NCBI RefSeq assembly: GCF_005576615.1
Contig: NZ_CP040330.1
Location: forward strand, 124,001 to 188,000
Reading direction: 5' to 3'
Length of the DNA stretch: 64,000 bases
Source: Natrinema versiforme
GTDB taxonomy: Archaea; Halobacteriota; Halobacteria; Halobacteriales; Natrialbaceae
The notes beneath the pieces were generated by a model that ran no database searches, was not told the origin of the DNA, and was given only the letters and a program-made list of their open reading frames with translations. Positions within the stretch are counted from its first letter, which is position 1, and the number at the start of each line of letters is the position of its first letter. This document shows, piece after piece, positions 37,315 to 45,208 of the stretch. The position numbers were made by a program, and so were the translations under genes.

Positions 37315-37337
37315 GTAAACGATTACTGTTATATGTT
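37315..37337 (+). promoter_or_regulatory. Shared nas promoter element, nitrite reductase copy
   Basis: GTAAACGATTACTGTT (37315-37330) matches the nasA element at 14 of 16 positions; ATATGTT follows directly (37331-37337) as the likely TATA box. A start about 25 bp later would place the 5' end near 37357, some 14 nt before the leader ORF at 37371. The inverted-repeat right arm is imperfect here, so the conserved left half may be what the regulator reads. Confidence 0.6.
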
Positions 37338-37370
37338 TTAGGACCATGTCGTCAAAACGTGAATTACGAC

Positions 37371-37442
37371 ATGTTTGGCGAGGAACTCTGCGGATTCGAG
37401 GCCGATCGTTCGGTCAGTGAGGTGAGCGCCGATGGCGCATAA
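37371..37442 (+). CDS. 23-codon leader ORF overlapping nitrite reductase start
   Basis: A complete short ORF, MFGEELCGFEADRSVSEVSA plus three residues, then TAA. It has six acidic residues, one basic and one Cys, which is the composition of a haloarchaeal protein rather than random sequence. Its stop overlaps the nitrite reductase ATG by 11 bp (ATG 37432, TAA 37440-37442) in the +1 frame, the geometry of translational coupling. It begins about 14 nt after the predicted transcription start. It could be a leader peptide setting nitrite reductase translation, a tiny functional protein, or chance. I do not know a family for it. Confidence 0.4.
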   Translation: MFGEELCGFEADRSVSEVSADGA

Positions 37443-39243
37443 GAAAGAGGAACTCAAGGAGGGCTGTTACGGCGACGAGGTCCGCGAACACATCCTCGAG
37501 TTCGCGGACAACGGCGGCTACGAGGCGATTCCGGAGGACGAACACGAGAAGTGGTTCACCCGGTTCAAGTTCTGGGGGCTGTTCCACCAGCGCTCCGGGC
37601 AGGAATCGTACTTCATGATGCGGCTGACCAACGCCAGCGGCATCTTAGAGCCCGACCAACTGCGGACGATCGGCGAGGTCGCCCGCGAGTACGCCAAAGG
37701 CCCCGTCGAAAACCCCGAGTTCGGCAACGGGTGGATCGACCTGACCACCCGCCAGTCGGTGCAACTGCACTGGCTCAAACTCGAGGACGTGCCCGAGATC
37801 TGGGAGAAACTCGAGGCCGCCGGCGTCCACTCCCGCTCGGCGGGCGGGGACACGATGCGCAACATCTCGGGGTGTCCGCTCCACGGGAAGGCCGAGGAGT
37901 TCGTCGAGGCCGGCCCGCTGCTCGAGCGCTTCGAGGAGGACCTGCGCAAGGACGACGCGCTCGCGAACATGCCCCGGAAGTTCAACATTAGCGCGTCGGG
38001 CTGTACGGTCGGCTGCGCACAGGACTCGCTCAACGACATCGGGTTCGAGCCGGCGACCAAGGAGATCGACGTCTCCGGCGGAGCCGGAGGCTCGTCGGAC
38101 TCGTCCGACGGTGGCGAGGAAGTCCGTGGGTTCAACGTCTGTATCGGCGGCGGGCTCGGCGGCCGTCAGCCCCGCGCCGCGACGCCGCTCGACGTCTTCG
38201 TCCGTCCCGAGAACGCCTACGAGGTCGGCCGCGGCTTCGTCGAACTCTACCACGACTACGGCAACCGCCAGAACCGTTCGAAGAACCGCGCCCGGTTCTT
38301 CGCCGAGGACTGGGGCATGGAGAAAATCCGCGAGACGCTCCAAGAGGAGTACGTCGACTTCGAAATGCACACCGAAGGCGAGGACTTCCGCGAGGAGTAC
38401 ACCTACAATGCCGGCCGCCCCGTCGAAGCGGGCCAGCACGACCACGTCGGCGTCGGCGATCAGAAGGACGGACAGAACTACGTCGGCCTGAGCGTTCCCG
38501 TCGGCCGCCTGCCGGCCGAGGACGCCATCGAACTCGCCGATCTTGCCGACGAGTACGGCTCCGGCGAGGTCCGCCTGACCCGCCGCCAGAACCCCGTCAT
38601 CGTCGACGTCGCCGACGAGGACCTCGAGGGGCTGCTCGCGGAACCGATCCTCGAGGAGTACCCCGCCGAGCCCAGCCCCTTCGAGCGCGGGGCGATGGCC
38701 TGTACCGGCACGGAATTCTGCTCGATCGCGCTGACCGAGACGAAGGGTCGGATGGCTCGCATGCTGCGCTGGTTCAACAAGAACGTCGAACTGCCCGACG
38801 ATGTCGGCAAGATCAAGATGCACTACTCCGGCTGTACGGCCGACTGCGGGCAGGCGATGACCGCCGATATCGGTCTGCAGGGCATGCGCGCCCGCAAGAA
38901 CGGCGAGATGGTCGAGGCCTTCGACATCGGCGTCGGCGGCGGCGTCGGCGAGGACCCCTCCTTCATCGACTGGGTCCAACAGCGCGTGCCCGCCGACGAA
39001 GCGCCGGGCGCGATCCGCAACCTGCTCGAGGCCTACGCGGCCCACCGCGAGGACGGTCAGACGTTCCGCCAGTGGGTCGAGGCGACGGCCGAGGAACAGC
39101 TCGTGGAGTTCTGCGAGCCCGAGGAGACGGACTTCGAGGCGCCGTACATGGCCGACGCCAAGCAGTCGTGGTACCCCTTCGCCGAGAGCGAGTCCGCGGC
39201 GGCCGCCACCGGCGAGGAGTCCGCGGCCCCGTCCGACGACTGA
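37432..39243 (+). CDS. nasD: Ferredoxin-nitrite reductase (siroheme/4Fe-4S)
   Basis: 603 residues, reducing nitrite to ammonium with six electrons from ferredoxin. Two nitrite/sulfite-reductase ferredoxin-like half-domains (about 50-125 and 330-400) alternate with the siroheme domains. The cluster ligands are C-x5-C (CTGTEFC) and C-x3-C (CTADC) in the C-terminal half. An additional cysteine pair (SGCTVGCAQD) in the first repeat is a relic of the ancient duplication. A Gly/Ser/Asp-rich insertion (about residues 213-230, GGAGGSSDSSDGGEE) splits the first siroheme repeat, and the tail is acidic. It could act on sulfite instead, but the nasA-narK context supports nitrite. It has its own promoter sharing the nas element. 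Confidence 0.93.
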   Translation: MAHKKEELKEGCYGDEVREHILEFADNGGYEAIPEDEHEKWFTRFKFWGLFHQRSGQESYFMMRLTNASGILEPDQLRTIGEVAREYAKGPVENPEFGNGWIDLTTRQSVQLHWLKLEDVPEIWEKLEAAGVHSRSAGGDTMRNISGCPLHGKAEEFVEAGPLLERFEEDLRKDDALANMPRKFNISASGCTVGCAQDSLNDIGFEPATKEIDVSGGAGGSSDSSDGGEEVRGFNVCIGGGLGGRQPRAATPLDVFVRPENAYEVGRGFVELYHDYGNRQNRSKNRARFFAEDWGMEKIRETLQEEYVDFEMHTEGEDFREEYTYNAGRPVEAGQHDHVGVGDQKDGQNYVGLSVPVGRLPAEDAIELADLADEYGSGEVRLTRRQNPVIVDVADEDLEGLLAEPILEEYPAEPSPFERGAMACTGTEFCSIALTETKGRMARMLRWFNKNVELPDDVGKIKMHYSGCTADCGQAMTADIGLQGMRARKNGEMVEAFDIGVGGGVGEDPSFIDWVQQRVPADEAPGAIRNLLEAYAAHREDGQTFRQWVEATAEEQLVEFCEPEETDFEAPYMADAKQSWYPFAESESAAAATGEESAAPSDD

Positions 39244-39322
39244 CGCGGTTTCGGTCCGCCCGAGACGATCGCCCCGATTTCTCGAGCGCGTATTTATCAG
39301 CTCCCGGTCCGTACGGTCTCGT

Positions 39323-39613
39323 ATGCCCGAAGACGTACTCTTCGAATCCGAGAGCGACCGGGACCGAGCGGAAATCGCGTCACTGCTCCGCCGCGTCGCG
39401 GACAACTTAGACGCCGGCGAGGCGATCACGCTTACAGCCGGTTCCGAGTCCGTGACTCTCGAGCCGCCCGCCCGGCCGACATTCGAGGTCAAAGCCGAAC
39501 GCGAGGGGCCGGCCGACGGCCCCGGCGAATTGAGCGTCGAGTTCGAACTCGAGTGGGACGAGGTCGAGGAGGGCGAGGACGAGAGTAGCGACGGAGCGTT
39601 AGAAATCGAGTGA
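39323..39613 (+). CDS. amphi-Trp domain protein
   Basis: 96 residues with the amphi-Trp pattern: an N-terminal helix with 'RAEIASLLRRVADNLDAGEAITL', short strands (SVTLEPPARPTFEVKAE) and a last strand 'GELSVEFELEWDEVEEG' containing the conserved Trp. The domain is small, of unknown function, and often found near metal-cofactor or redox genes in archaea. It follows nitrite reductase by 79 bp on the same strand; a TATA-like GTATTTATC (39290-39298) suggests its own promoter. Confidence 0.75.
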   Translation: MPEDVLFESESDRDRAEIASLLRRVADNLDAGEAITLTAGSESVTLEPPARPTFEVKAEREGPADGPGELSVEFELEWDEVEEGEDESSDGALEIE

Positions 39614-39673
39614 GGGACTCTCCGGCCGTCGTTGCGAGGTATCCGATCGACGAGAAATCGGCTCCAGCCGCCG

Positions 39674-40030
39674 CTAGCGGTGCTCGCGCGTTCGCTCGTA
39701 GGCGTAGTCCAGCGCATCCTCGAGCGAGCCCGGGCCGTCGTAGCTGGCGGAGAACAGGTCCATGAACTCGCGGGCGGTCCGCTCGCACCGTTCGAATGTC
39801 AGGACGGTTCTGACCCGTATCGTTTCCGAGAGGTCGAGCCCCGGGTAGCTCGTCGCCGTCAGCGCGTAGCCGGGGTGGTCCTCGCCGTCGAGCGAGGCGG
39901 GCGCGACCTTTAGCCGCAGATCGCCTGATTCGTGGAGGTACGTCCGATACTGCATTTCCCGGTCCGTGTCGGCCGGGGTATAGGTCCGACACTCTTCCGT
40001 GTTCCACTCGAGCGGCACGTCGGCTTCCAT
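39674..40030 (-). CDS. Conserved haloarchaeal hypothetical protein
   Basis: 118 residues. It is soluble and mixed alpha/beta: 'EWNTEECRTYTPADTDREMQYRTYLHESGDLRLKVAPA', then 'GYALTATSYPGLDLSETIRVRTV' and a helical C-terminus ending YERTREHR. I do not recognise a family. It is convergent with the amphi-Trp gene and separated from larE by 227 bp of AT-rich, gene-free sequence. Confidence 0.65.
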   Translation of the reverse strand: MEADVPLEWNTEECRTYTPADTDREMQYRTYLHESGDLRLKVAPASLDGEDHPGYALTATSYPGLDLSETIRVRTVLTFERCERTAREFMDLFSASYDGPGSLEDALDYAYERTREHR

Positions 40031-40257
40031 CGATCACTGATACCAACCCGAGTGCTACGTTCGTATCGCAACGAGCAATATTATCGACCGATAGTCCAGA
40101 TACTTCATCATTGGTGGGTTCTCCGCGTAAATAGTGGTTATATTCTGAATATTTGTCTTCTAACAGCCATGTAATTCGGATGACCGTCGAATCTACGCTT
40201 GTCGCGGCGGTCGACTCCCGTCCGCGTTCGACCCCGGCTACCGCGTTCGTCCGTCGC

Positions 40258-41124
40258 TCAATCGTCGCTCGAGGACTCCGTCGCGAAGACGTCCTCGACG
40301 ACCGGCTCCTCGTCTTCGGTTTCGGGGCTGACGCTGCCCGTGCGGTAGCCGTGGAGATCCAGCGTGACGTGATCGAAGCCCAGGTTCGAGAGTTCGGCCC
40401 GAACCGTCTCGACGAACTCGAGTTCCAGCGCCCGCTCGAGTTCGTCGGGCGCGACCTCGATGCGGGCGAGGCCGTCGTGGTCGCGCACCCGGAACTGCTC
40501 GAAGCCCCACTGTCGCAACAGCGCTTCGGCCCGCTCGATCCGCGTGAGTCGGTCTTCGGTGACCTCGAGTCCGGTCGGGATCCGCGAGGAGAGACAGGCC
40601 ATCGAGGGTTTCTCGGCGACCGAGAGGTCATAGTGGTCGGCGATCGCCCGCACTTCGTCCTTCGTGATGTCGTGGGCCAGCAGCGGCGAGTGAACGTCGA
40701 GTTCCTCGACCGCTTGCAGCCCGGGCCGGTGCCCCGCGCCCGGATCGTCGGCGTTCGTCCCGTCGCAAACGGTTCCGACGCCGAGGTCGCGGGCGGTCTC
40801 GAGCATCTCGCCGAGTCGCATCGTCCGGCAGTGATAGCAGCGATCGTCGTCGTTCTCGACGAAGTCGTCGCTCTCGAGTTCGGAGAAGGAGACGATCTCG
40901 TGGCGGATGCCGATCTCGTCGGCGACTCGTCGGGCGTCCTCGAGTTCGGCCTCGGGTAAGGTCTCGCTTTTCGCGGTACAGGCGACCGCGTCCTCGCCGA
41001 GCGCGTCGTGGGCGATCGCGGCCACGGCGCTCGAGTCGACCCCGCCGGAGAAGGCGACGACGACCCCGTCGCGAGCCGCGAGGTCCTCGCGGGCGGCCTC
41101 GAGTTTCGCCTCGACCGTTGTCAT
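40258..41124 (-). CDS. larE: LarE-type ATP-dependent sulfur transferase
   Basis: 288 residues of the adenine-nucleotide alpha hydrolase superfamily, with the PP-loop SGGVDSS (26-32). LarE activates the pincer-nucleotide precursor and supplies sulfur for the nickel cofactor of lactate racemase and related enzymes. The conserved cysteine is C177 in MACLSSRIPTG; C96-x2-C99 (RCYHCR) gives two more, so the protein matches the three-cysteine type reported to hold a [4Fe-4S] cluster, rather than the single-Cys self-sacrificing type. No larA, larB or larC lies in the window. The start MTTVEAKLEAA at 41124 is used; 38 upstream codons are rejected. Confidence 0.9.
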   Translation of the reverse strand: MTTVEAKLEAAREDLAARDGVVVAFSGGVDSSAVAAIAHDALGEDAVACTAKSETLPEAELEDARRVADEIGIRHEIVSFSELESDDFVENDDDRCYHCRTMRLGEMLETARDLGVGTVCDGTNADDPGAGHRPGLQAVEELDVHSPLLAHDITKDEVRAIADHYDLSVAEKPSMACLSSRIPTGLEVTEDRLTRIERAEALLRQWGFEQFRVRDHDGLARIEVAPDELERALELEFVETVRAELSNLGFDHVTLDLHGYRTGSVSPETEDEEPVVEDVFATESSSDD

Positions 41125-41251
41125 GGCTCGAGGTTCGAACCGGACGGGCAAAAGGACGTTGCGTCGGTCGTGCGGTGTTTCGACGGGCCGAGGGCTCGAC
41201 TCCTCGACGGGTCGACGACTCGGCAGAGGACCGCTCACCCGGCGCGGGCGC

Positions 41252-42226
41252 TCAGCTATCGAGGTCGACGACTCGCCCCTCCGCGGCGCTTTCCGACAGC
41301 GCGTCGAGGACTCGCATGTTCGCGATCGCTTCGTCGCCGTCCGTCCGCGGCGTTCGGCCGGCGGCGACGCAGTCGGCGAAGTGCTCGATCTCGAGGCGGA
41401 ACTGGTCGACCGGCGCGAACGTCTCGACGCCGTGGCGGCCGTCGATCCGGTACTCGAGCGACAGTTCCCCTTCGGGGATGTCGAACGCGTCCTGGACCTC
41501 GACCCAGCCGTTGGTCGCCTCGATGCGGTAGCGCTGGACGCCTTCCGTGTCGAAGCCCGACGAGACCCGGCCGGTCACGCCGTCCGCGTACTCGAGGACG
41601 CCGGTCAGTTCCGTGTCGACGCCGGCGTCGCGGGTGTCGGCCGCGGTCGCGTACGCCCGCTCCGGCTCGCCGAGGGCTTGCCGAACCACCGAGACGGCGT
41701 AACAGCCGACGTCCATCAGGCTCCCGCCGGCCAGTTCGGGCGAGAGGCGGATGTCCTCGGTCCGGTCGAGCCGGTACTTGAACGTCGCCGTCACCGAGCG
41801 CACGTCCTCGAGTTCGTCGCGGGCCAGCGCGAACGCGCGCTCGGTCCGCGGGTGGTACTGGTACATGAACGCCTCCATCAGGGTCACGCCTTGCTCTTGG
41901 CAGTAGTCGACGACCTCGCGCGCCTCCGCGGCGTCGACCGCCAGCGGCTTCTCACAGAGGACGTCGAGTCCCGCGTCGGCCCCGCGTTTCGTCCACTCCG
42001 CGTGGAGCGAGTTCGGTAGCGGGACGTAGAGCGCGTCGACGTCGGCGTTGGCGATGAGGTCGCCGTAGTCGCCGTAGGTCTCCTCGATCCCGTACTCCGC
42101 CGCGACGGCGCGCGCGTCGGCCTCGTCGCGGGACGCGATGGCCGTCACGTCGTGGTCGCTGGCCGCGATTCCCGGGAGGAACGCTTTCTGTGCGATACCG
42201 GCCGTACTGAGAACGCCGAAATCCAT
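41252..42226 (-). CDS. Gfo/Idh/MocA-family oxidoreductase
   Basis: 324 residues. An N-terminal Rossmann fold (FGVLSTAGIAQKAFLPGI) is followed by the family's EKP motif (DVLCEKPLAVDAAEA) and a C-terminal alpha/beta domain with 'GGSLMDVGCYAVSVVRQAL'. The M-E-A-F-M-Y-x-Y-H-P motif resembles NADP-dependent D-xylose or glucose 1-dehydrogenases of haloarchaea (Gfo6-like), so sugar oxidation is the best guess. The enzyme is predicted cytoplasmic. A strong TATA (TATAAATATT, 42249-42258 read on the minus strand) lies 27 bp before the ATG, indicating leaderless transcription. Confidence 0.88.
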   Translation of the reverse strand: MDFGVLSTAGIAQKAFLPGIAASDHDVTAIASRDEADARAVAAEYGIEETYGDYGDLIANADVDALYVPLPNSLHAEWTKRGADAGLDVLCEKPLAVDAAEAREVVDYCQEQGVTLMEAFMYQYHPRTERAFALARDELEDVRSVTATFKYRLDRTEDIRLSPELAGGSLMDVGCYAVSVVRQALGEPERAYATAADTRDAGVDTELTGVLEYADGVTGRVSSGFDTEGVQRYRIEATNGWVEVQDAFDIPEGELSLEYRIDGRHGVETFAPVDQFRLEIEHFADCVAAGRTPRTDGDEAIANMRVLDALSESAAEGRVVDLDS

Positions 42227-42248
42227 GTCGGTGTGTTTCGCGAACTCG

Positions 42249-42258
42249 TATAAATATT
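42249..42258 (-). promoter_or_regulatory. TATA box of the Gfo/Idh/MocA gene
   Basis: AATATTTATA on the coding strand, centred about 27 bp before the ATG at 42226: canonical spacing for a leaderless haloarchaeal mRNA. Confidence 0.65.
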
Positions 42259-42418
42259 CAAGCAGTCGTCCGCGAGCGGTGACCGACGCGACTGCTGGGA
42301 CATCCGATCGGCGACGGTTCTCGTCGCTCGATCCGTCGCGGCCGCGACGCGGGGACCAGTAAACAGCGCGCCGGACGGTTAAGGAGCCGTCCGTGGTAGG
42401 AGCGTCATCCGGATCACT

Positions 42419-42988
42419 ATGGCTGTATCAGACCAACTCCAACGGCTGCGCTCGATTGCCGACACCGAGGGGCAGCCGAGCGAGGCCGACGACCACCAGC
42501 GCGAAGAACACGTCGCCGACGCCGTGGCTCGCGGGGTGCAGGCCGGCTTCGTCGCGACGCTCATCATGACCGCCTTTCGCCTGCCGATCCTCAGATCACT
42601 GCCGCCGTCGGCGAACTTCTGGTCGCAGTACGTCGCCGACGGCGATCCCGACGACCACCCCGTCGCCGGCCTCGCTCTGCACCTCGTCTACGGGATCAGT
42701 TCGGGCGTGGTCTTCGGCGCGTTGTTTTCCCTGTACGACGCCGGACGGGAGATCGAACCCGAACAGCGCGGGCTCGTCTGGGGTTCGATCTACGGGATGG
42801 TCCTGTCGGCCTTCGGCGCGCAGTTCATGCTGAAAGAACTGCTCGACATCCGCCTCGAGGCGGACGAACTCGCGCTCTTTCACGCCGGACATCTCGTCTA
42901 CGGACTCTCGCTCGGCGCGTGGATCGGCTCCCGGACCGAGGGCGTCGAGGATCCCGAACGGGAGTACGAGTACGACGACGGCAACTAA
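42419..42988 (+). CDS. Haloarchaeal membrane protein, unknown function
   Basis: 189 residues. About 35 polar residues are followed by four hydrophobic segments (GVQAGFVATLIMTAF, AGLALHLVYGISSGVVFGALFSL, LVWGSIYGMVLSAFGAQFML, FHAGHLVYGLSLGAWIG). Two histidine-containing segments, 'LALHLVYGISSG' and 'FHAGHLVYGLSLG', repeat the motif HxVYGxSxG, which suggests an internal duplication. No enzyme family is recognised. Its stop overlaps the convergent gshA stop by 4 bp. Confidence 0.8.
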   Translation: MAVSDQLQRLRSIADTEGQPSEADDHQREEHVADAVARGVQAGFVATLIMTAFRLPILRSLPPSANFWSQYVADGDPDDHPVAGLALHLVYGISSGVVFGALFSLYDAGREIEPEQRGLVWGSIYGMVLSAFGAQFMLKELLDIRLEADELALFHAGHLVYGLSLGAWIGSRTEGVEDPEREYEYDDGN

Positions 42989-44145
42989 CCGTCCTCGCTC
43001 AGTTCCGCGACATCCGCTTCGAGCCGGCTCGCGTACTCGAGTCGCAGCTCGCGGGCGTCGGCTTTCGTCACATACTGTCGGCCGTCGATCTGCATCGCGA
43101 TCGGGTGGTAGTCGCCGACGGTAAAGCCCATCCGCTCGAGGTAGCCCGCGACGGCCGCCGACTCGAGGCCGTCGTGGATCGCCGATTCGGCGAGGTCACG
43201 GACGGTTTCGAACGCGGGAAGGGCGATTTCCTCGTCCGTGACGTGGCCGGGGCGGGCGGTCGGCTCGTCCTCGATCCCGGTGAGCGCGCCCTCGTTCGCT
43301 CGCCGTCCGCCGTCGCGGTCGCCGTCGCCTGCACCGGCACCGTCGATCCGAACGTTGGTGTGGTGGAGCCGTTCCATGACCGTCTCGAGTTCGCCGGCCA
43401 GTCGGAGTATCTGGCTCGGCAGGGCGGCGTCGGGCGAGCGCCACTCGACGGTCGGCATCGAATCGCGCAGCCGAACGGGCGTCCAGACCACGTCGTCGGG
43501 CGAGAAGTGTTCCTCGACCGCGTCCGCGTCGACACCCGCCTCGAGGGCCGCGTCTCTGAACTCCTCGTAGCGGTGCTCGAGTCGGCGGTGCCACTCGCCG
43601 ACGTTCTCGACGTAGCGCCAGAGCTGGCCGTGTTTCGGGTACGACTCGTAGCTTTGCTTTCGGTAACAGTGGGCGCGGGCTCCGTTGGCGATCCGCTCGC
43701 CGCCGTAGTACGGCGAGGAGTTGACCAGCGCGAGCGCCGGGTCGAGCGCGATGAGCGCGTTGAGCTGGTCGGTCACGTTCCGCTTCTCGACGTGGATGTG
43801 CGTGCCGGCGCAGTACTTCGCGTGATCGAAGTCGTCGCCGATCACTGCCTTCTGAATGCGGCCCCGCTCGCCGGGGCGACGGTCGATCCCGTCGCCGTTG
43901 ATCGGCGTGCCCAGCGGGACGAGGCGTTTGTCCAGTTCCGCCGCCCTCGAGAGGACGGCCTCGAGTTCCTCGACGAGCGCCGTTCGGAGCTTCGACACCG
44001 ACTCGCAGGGCGGCGTCTTCAGCTCGAACAGCGGCTCGACGAACTCCCGTTCGGTTCGGTCCGATACGTCCGCGAGCGGCCCCGGTTCGGTGAGGGTACC
44101 GTCGCTATCGACGACCCAGTACTCGACTTCGATGCTCGTTTTCAT
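42985..44145 (-). CDS. gshA: Glutamate-cysteine ligase (GCS2 type)
   Basis: 386 residues of the carboxylate-amine-ligase-like GCS2 family. It makes gamma-glutamylcysteine, which haloarchaea use as their main thiol in place of glutathione (established knowledge). Visible features: an N-terminal 'SIEVEYWVVDSDGTL' strand, 'FELKTPPCESVSKLRTAL', metal/ATP-site residues in 'CAGTHIHVEKRNVTDQLNAL' and 'PTVEWRSPDAAL'. A Gly/Asp/Arg-rich linker (about 270-290) interrupts the C-terminal part. Thiol production fits functionally with copper handling elsewhere in the window, but the genes are far apart. Confidence 0.92.
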   Translation of the reverse strand: MKTSIEVEYWVVDSDGTLTEPGPLADVSDRTEREFVEPLFELKTPPCESVSKLRTALVEELEAVLSRAAELDKRLVPLGTPINGDGIDRRPGERGRIQKAVIGDDFDHAKYCAGTHIHVEKRNVTDQLNALIALDPALALVNSSPYYGGERIANGARAHCYRKQSYESYPKHGQLWRYVENVGEWHRRLEHRYEEFRDAALEAGVDADAVEEHFSPDDVVWTPVRLRDSMPTVEWRSPDAALPSQILRLAGELETVMERLHHTNVRIDGAGAGDGDRDGGRRANEGALTGIEDEPTARPGHVTDEEIALPAFETVRDLAESAIHDGLESAAVAGYLERMGFTVGDYHPIAMQIDGRQYVTKADARELRLEYASRLEADVAELSEDG

Positions 44146-44405
44146 TGTCGGGCGATTTCCGTCGGGCGGCCAATCGGGCGATGCAGGGCAGTCGATTTCG
44201 CTTCCACAGAAGACGCGATTCGGGTCGGTCGGCGGCTCGAGTTCCGTATTTCGGTGTCTCGATGATCGACGCGTTTTCCCGAAGCGGCCGTGCCTGCAGC
44301 CGCCTGCCGTATTTCTCCCGTTGCGGTCCCAACGGAGCCGATCAATTCAGCCGGCACGTGTCGGCCCCGTCACACATTTGCCGGGACGAACCGTATCGGG
44401 AGGAA

Positions 44406-44624
44406 ATGAGTCCCGTGAAACGTCTCTACGACCGCAGCGATACGTGGTTGCGGGGACTCTCTCAACGGTCGTACGCGGCCTTCTTGGGAGCGTCGGCCGG
44501 TACCGGCGTTCTCGTGGTCGGTCTCGTGACGGGGGAACTCCTCCTCGTCCGGACGCTTACGATGGCTTTCGTCATGTTCGGTTTGGAGTGTGTCTTCGGG
44601 CTCCACCAGCCGACCGACGAGTGA
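44406..44624 (+). CDS. Small membrane protein, unknown function
   Basis: 72 residues starting MSPVKRLYDRSDTWLRGLSQ, with two hydrophobic segments (YAAFLGASAGTGVLVVGLV and LLLVRTLTMAFVMFGLECVFGL). The frame is open for 87 codons upstream, but that part is basic shadow sequence. A purine-rich GGAGGAAATG context surrounds the ATG and could act as the ribosome-binding site. Small proteins of this layout are common in haloarchaea; function unknown. Confidence 0.72.
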   Translation: MSPVKRLYDRSDTWLRGLSQRSYAAFLGASAGTGVLVVGLVTGELLLVRTLTMAFVMFGLECVFGLHQPTDE

Positions 44625-44679
44625 CCGCTGCCCTCCCGCGGGTCGTAGGGCGATTTCCGCACGTCGACCGCGCTCTTCG

Positions 44680-45192
44680 CTACTGCTCCGTGCGCCCCGT
44701 TTCCAGCGAGTCGACGATCGATATCTCCGTCTCGAGGGCCTCGAGTCGCCGGCGTGTCGCCCGTTCTTCCTCGAGGGTCTCCTCGAGCGGTTCGACGATA
44801 TCGTCCGCGTAGGCGAGCCGCCCCGCCAGCCTGAGCAGTCCCTCGTAGGACCGGACCTCGAGGCGCTCCGCCGCGAGCCCGATCTCGAGATCGACGTACG
44901 TCGGCGGCGACTCGCCGTCGGCTCCATCGAAGCGAGTCCGGCGCGATTCGGCGAGGCCGTCGGCCGTCTGCGACCGACTCGCTCGCGGCCGCCGGCCGAG
45001 CGCCTCGAAGACGCGCTCGAGTCGCTCGACGTGTCGCTCGGTCTCGTCGCGGTGAGTCTCGAACTGCGCCGCGAGGTCGTCGTTCGCGGCGTCGGTCGCC
45101 ATCTCGGCGAGCAGTTCGACGTGGGCGCGTTCGACGTAGTATGCGCGCTGTAGCTGATATCCGAACACGTCCTCGAGGGTTTCGATATTCAT
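44680..45192 (-). CDS. DUF892 ferritin-like protein (YciE/F type), copy B
   Basis: 170 residues, four-helix ferritin-like DUF892. Helix one 'LEDVFGYQLQRAYYVERAHVELL' and later 'THRDETERHVERLERVFEAL' carry the E...E-x2-H-type residues of the family, and 'EVRSYEGLLRLAGRL' forms helix three. Bacterial YciE/YciF proteins are stress-induced and thought to bind iron or manganese. The ATG at 45192 (MNIETLEDVFG) is used. It lies 16 bp after the stop of a paralogue on the same strand, so the two are probably co-transcribed. Confidence 0.82.
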   Translation of the reverse strand: MNIETLEDVFGYQLQRAYYVERAHVELLAEMATDAANDDLAAQFETHRDETERHVERLERVFEALGRRPRASRSQTADGLAESRRTRFDGADGESPPTYVDLEIGLAAERLEVRSYEGLLRLAGRLAYADDIVEPLEETLEEERATRRRLEALETEISIVDSLETGRTEQ

Positions 45193-45208
45193 GGGCTGAT
45201 CGGTGCGA

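Larger units (their letters stand above)
37027..37370. other. Intergenic region between narK and nitrite reductase
   Basis: 344 bp before the leader ORF. A T-tract (37036-37040) follows narK. The first 200 bp are GC-rich and hold nothing I can interpret. From about 37235 the DNA becomes AT-rich with CATATG-type motifs (37258) and then the shared nas promoter element at 37315. An alternative 24-codon ORF from ATG 37346 encodes a basic peptide and is thought spurious. Confidence 0.65.

Noticed and set aside
42919-44265. 448-codon plus-strand ORF over gshA
   Set aside because: Opposite strand has a complete glutamate-cysteine ligase; this frame has no recognisable domain.
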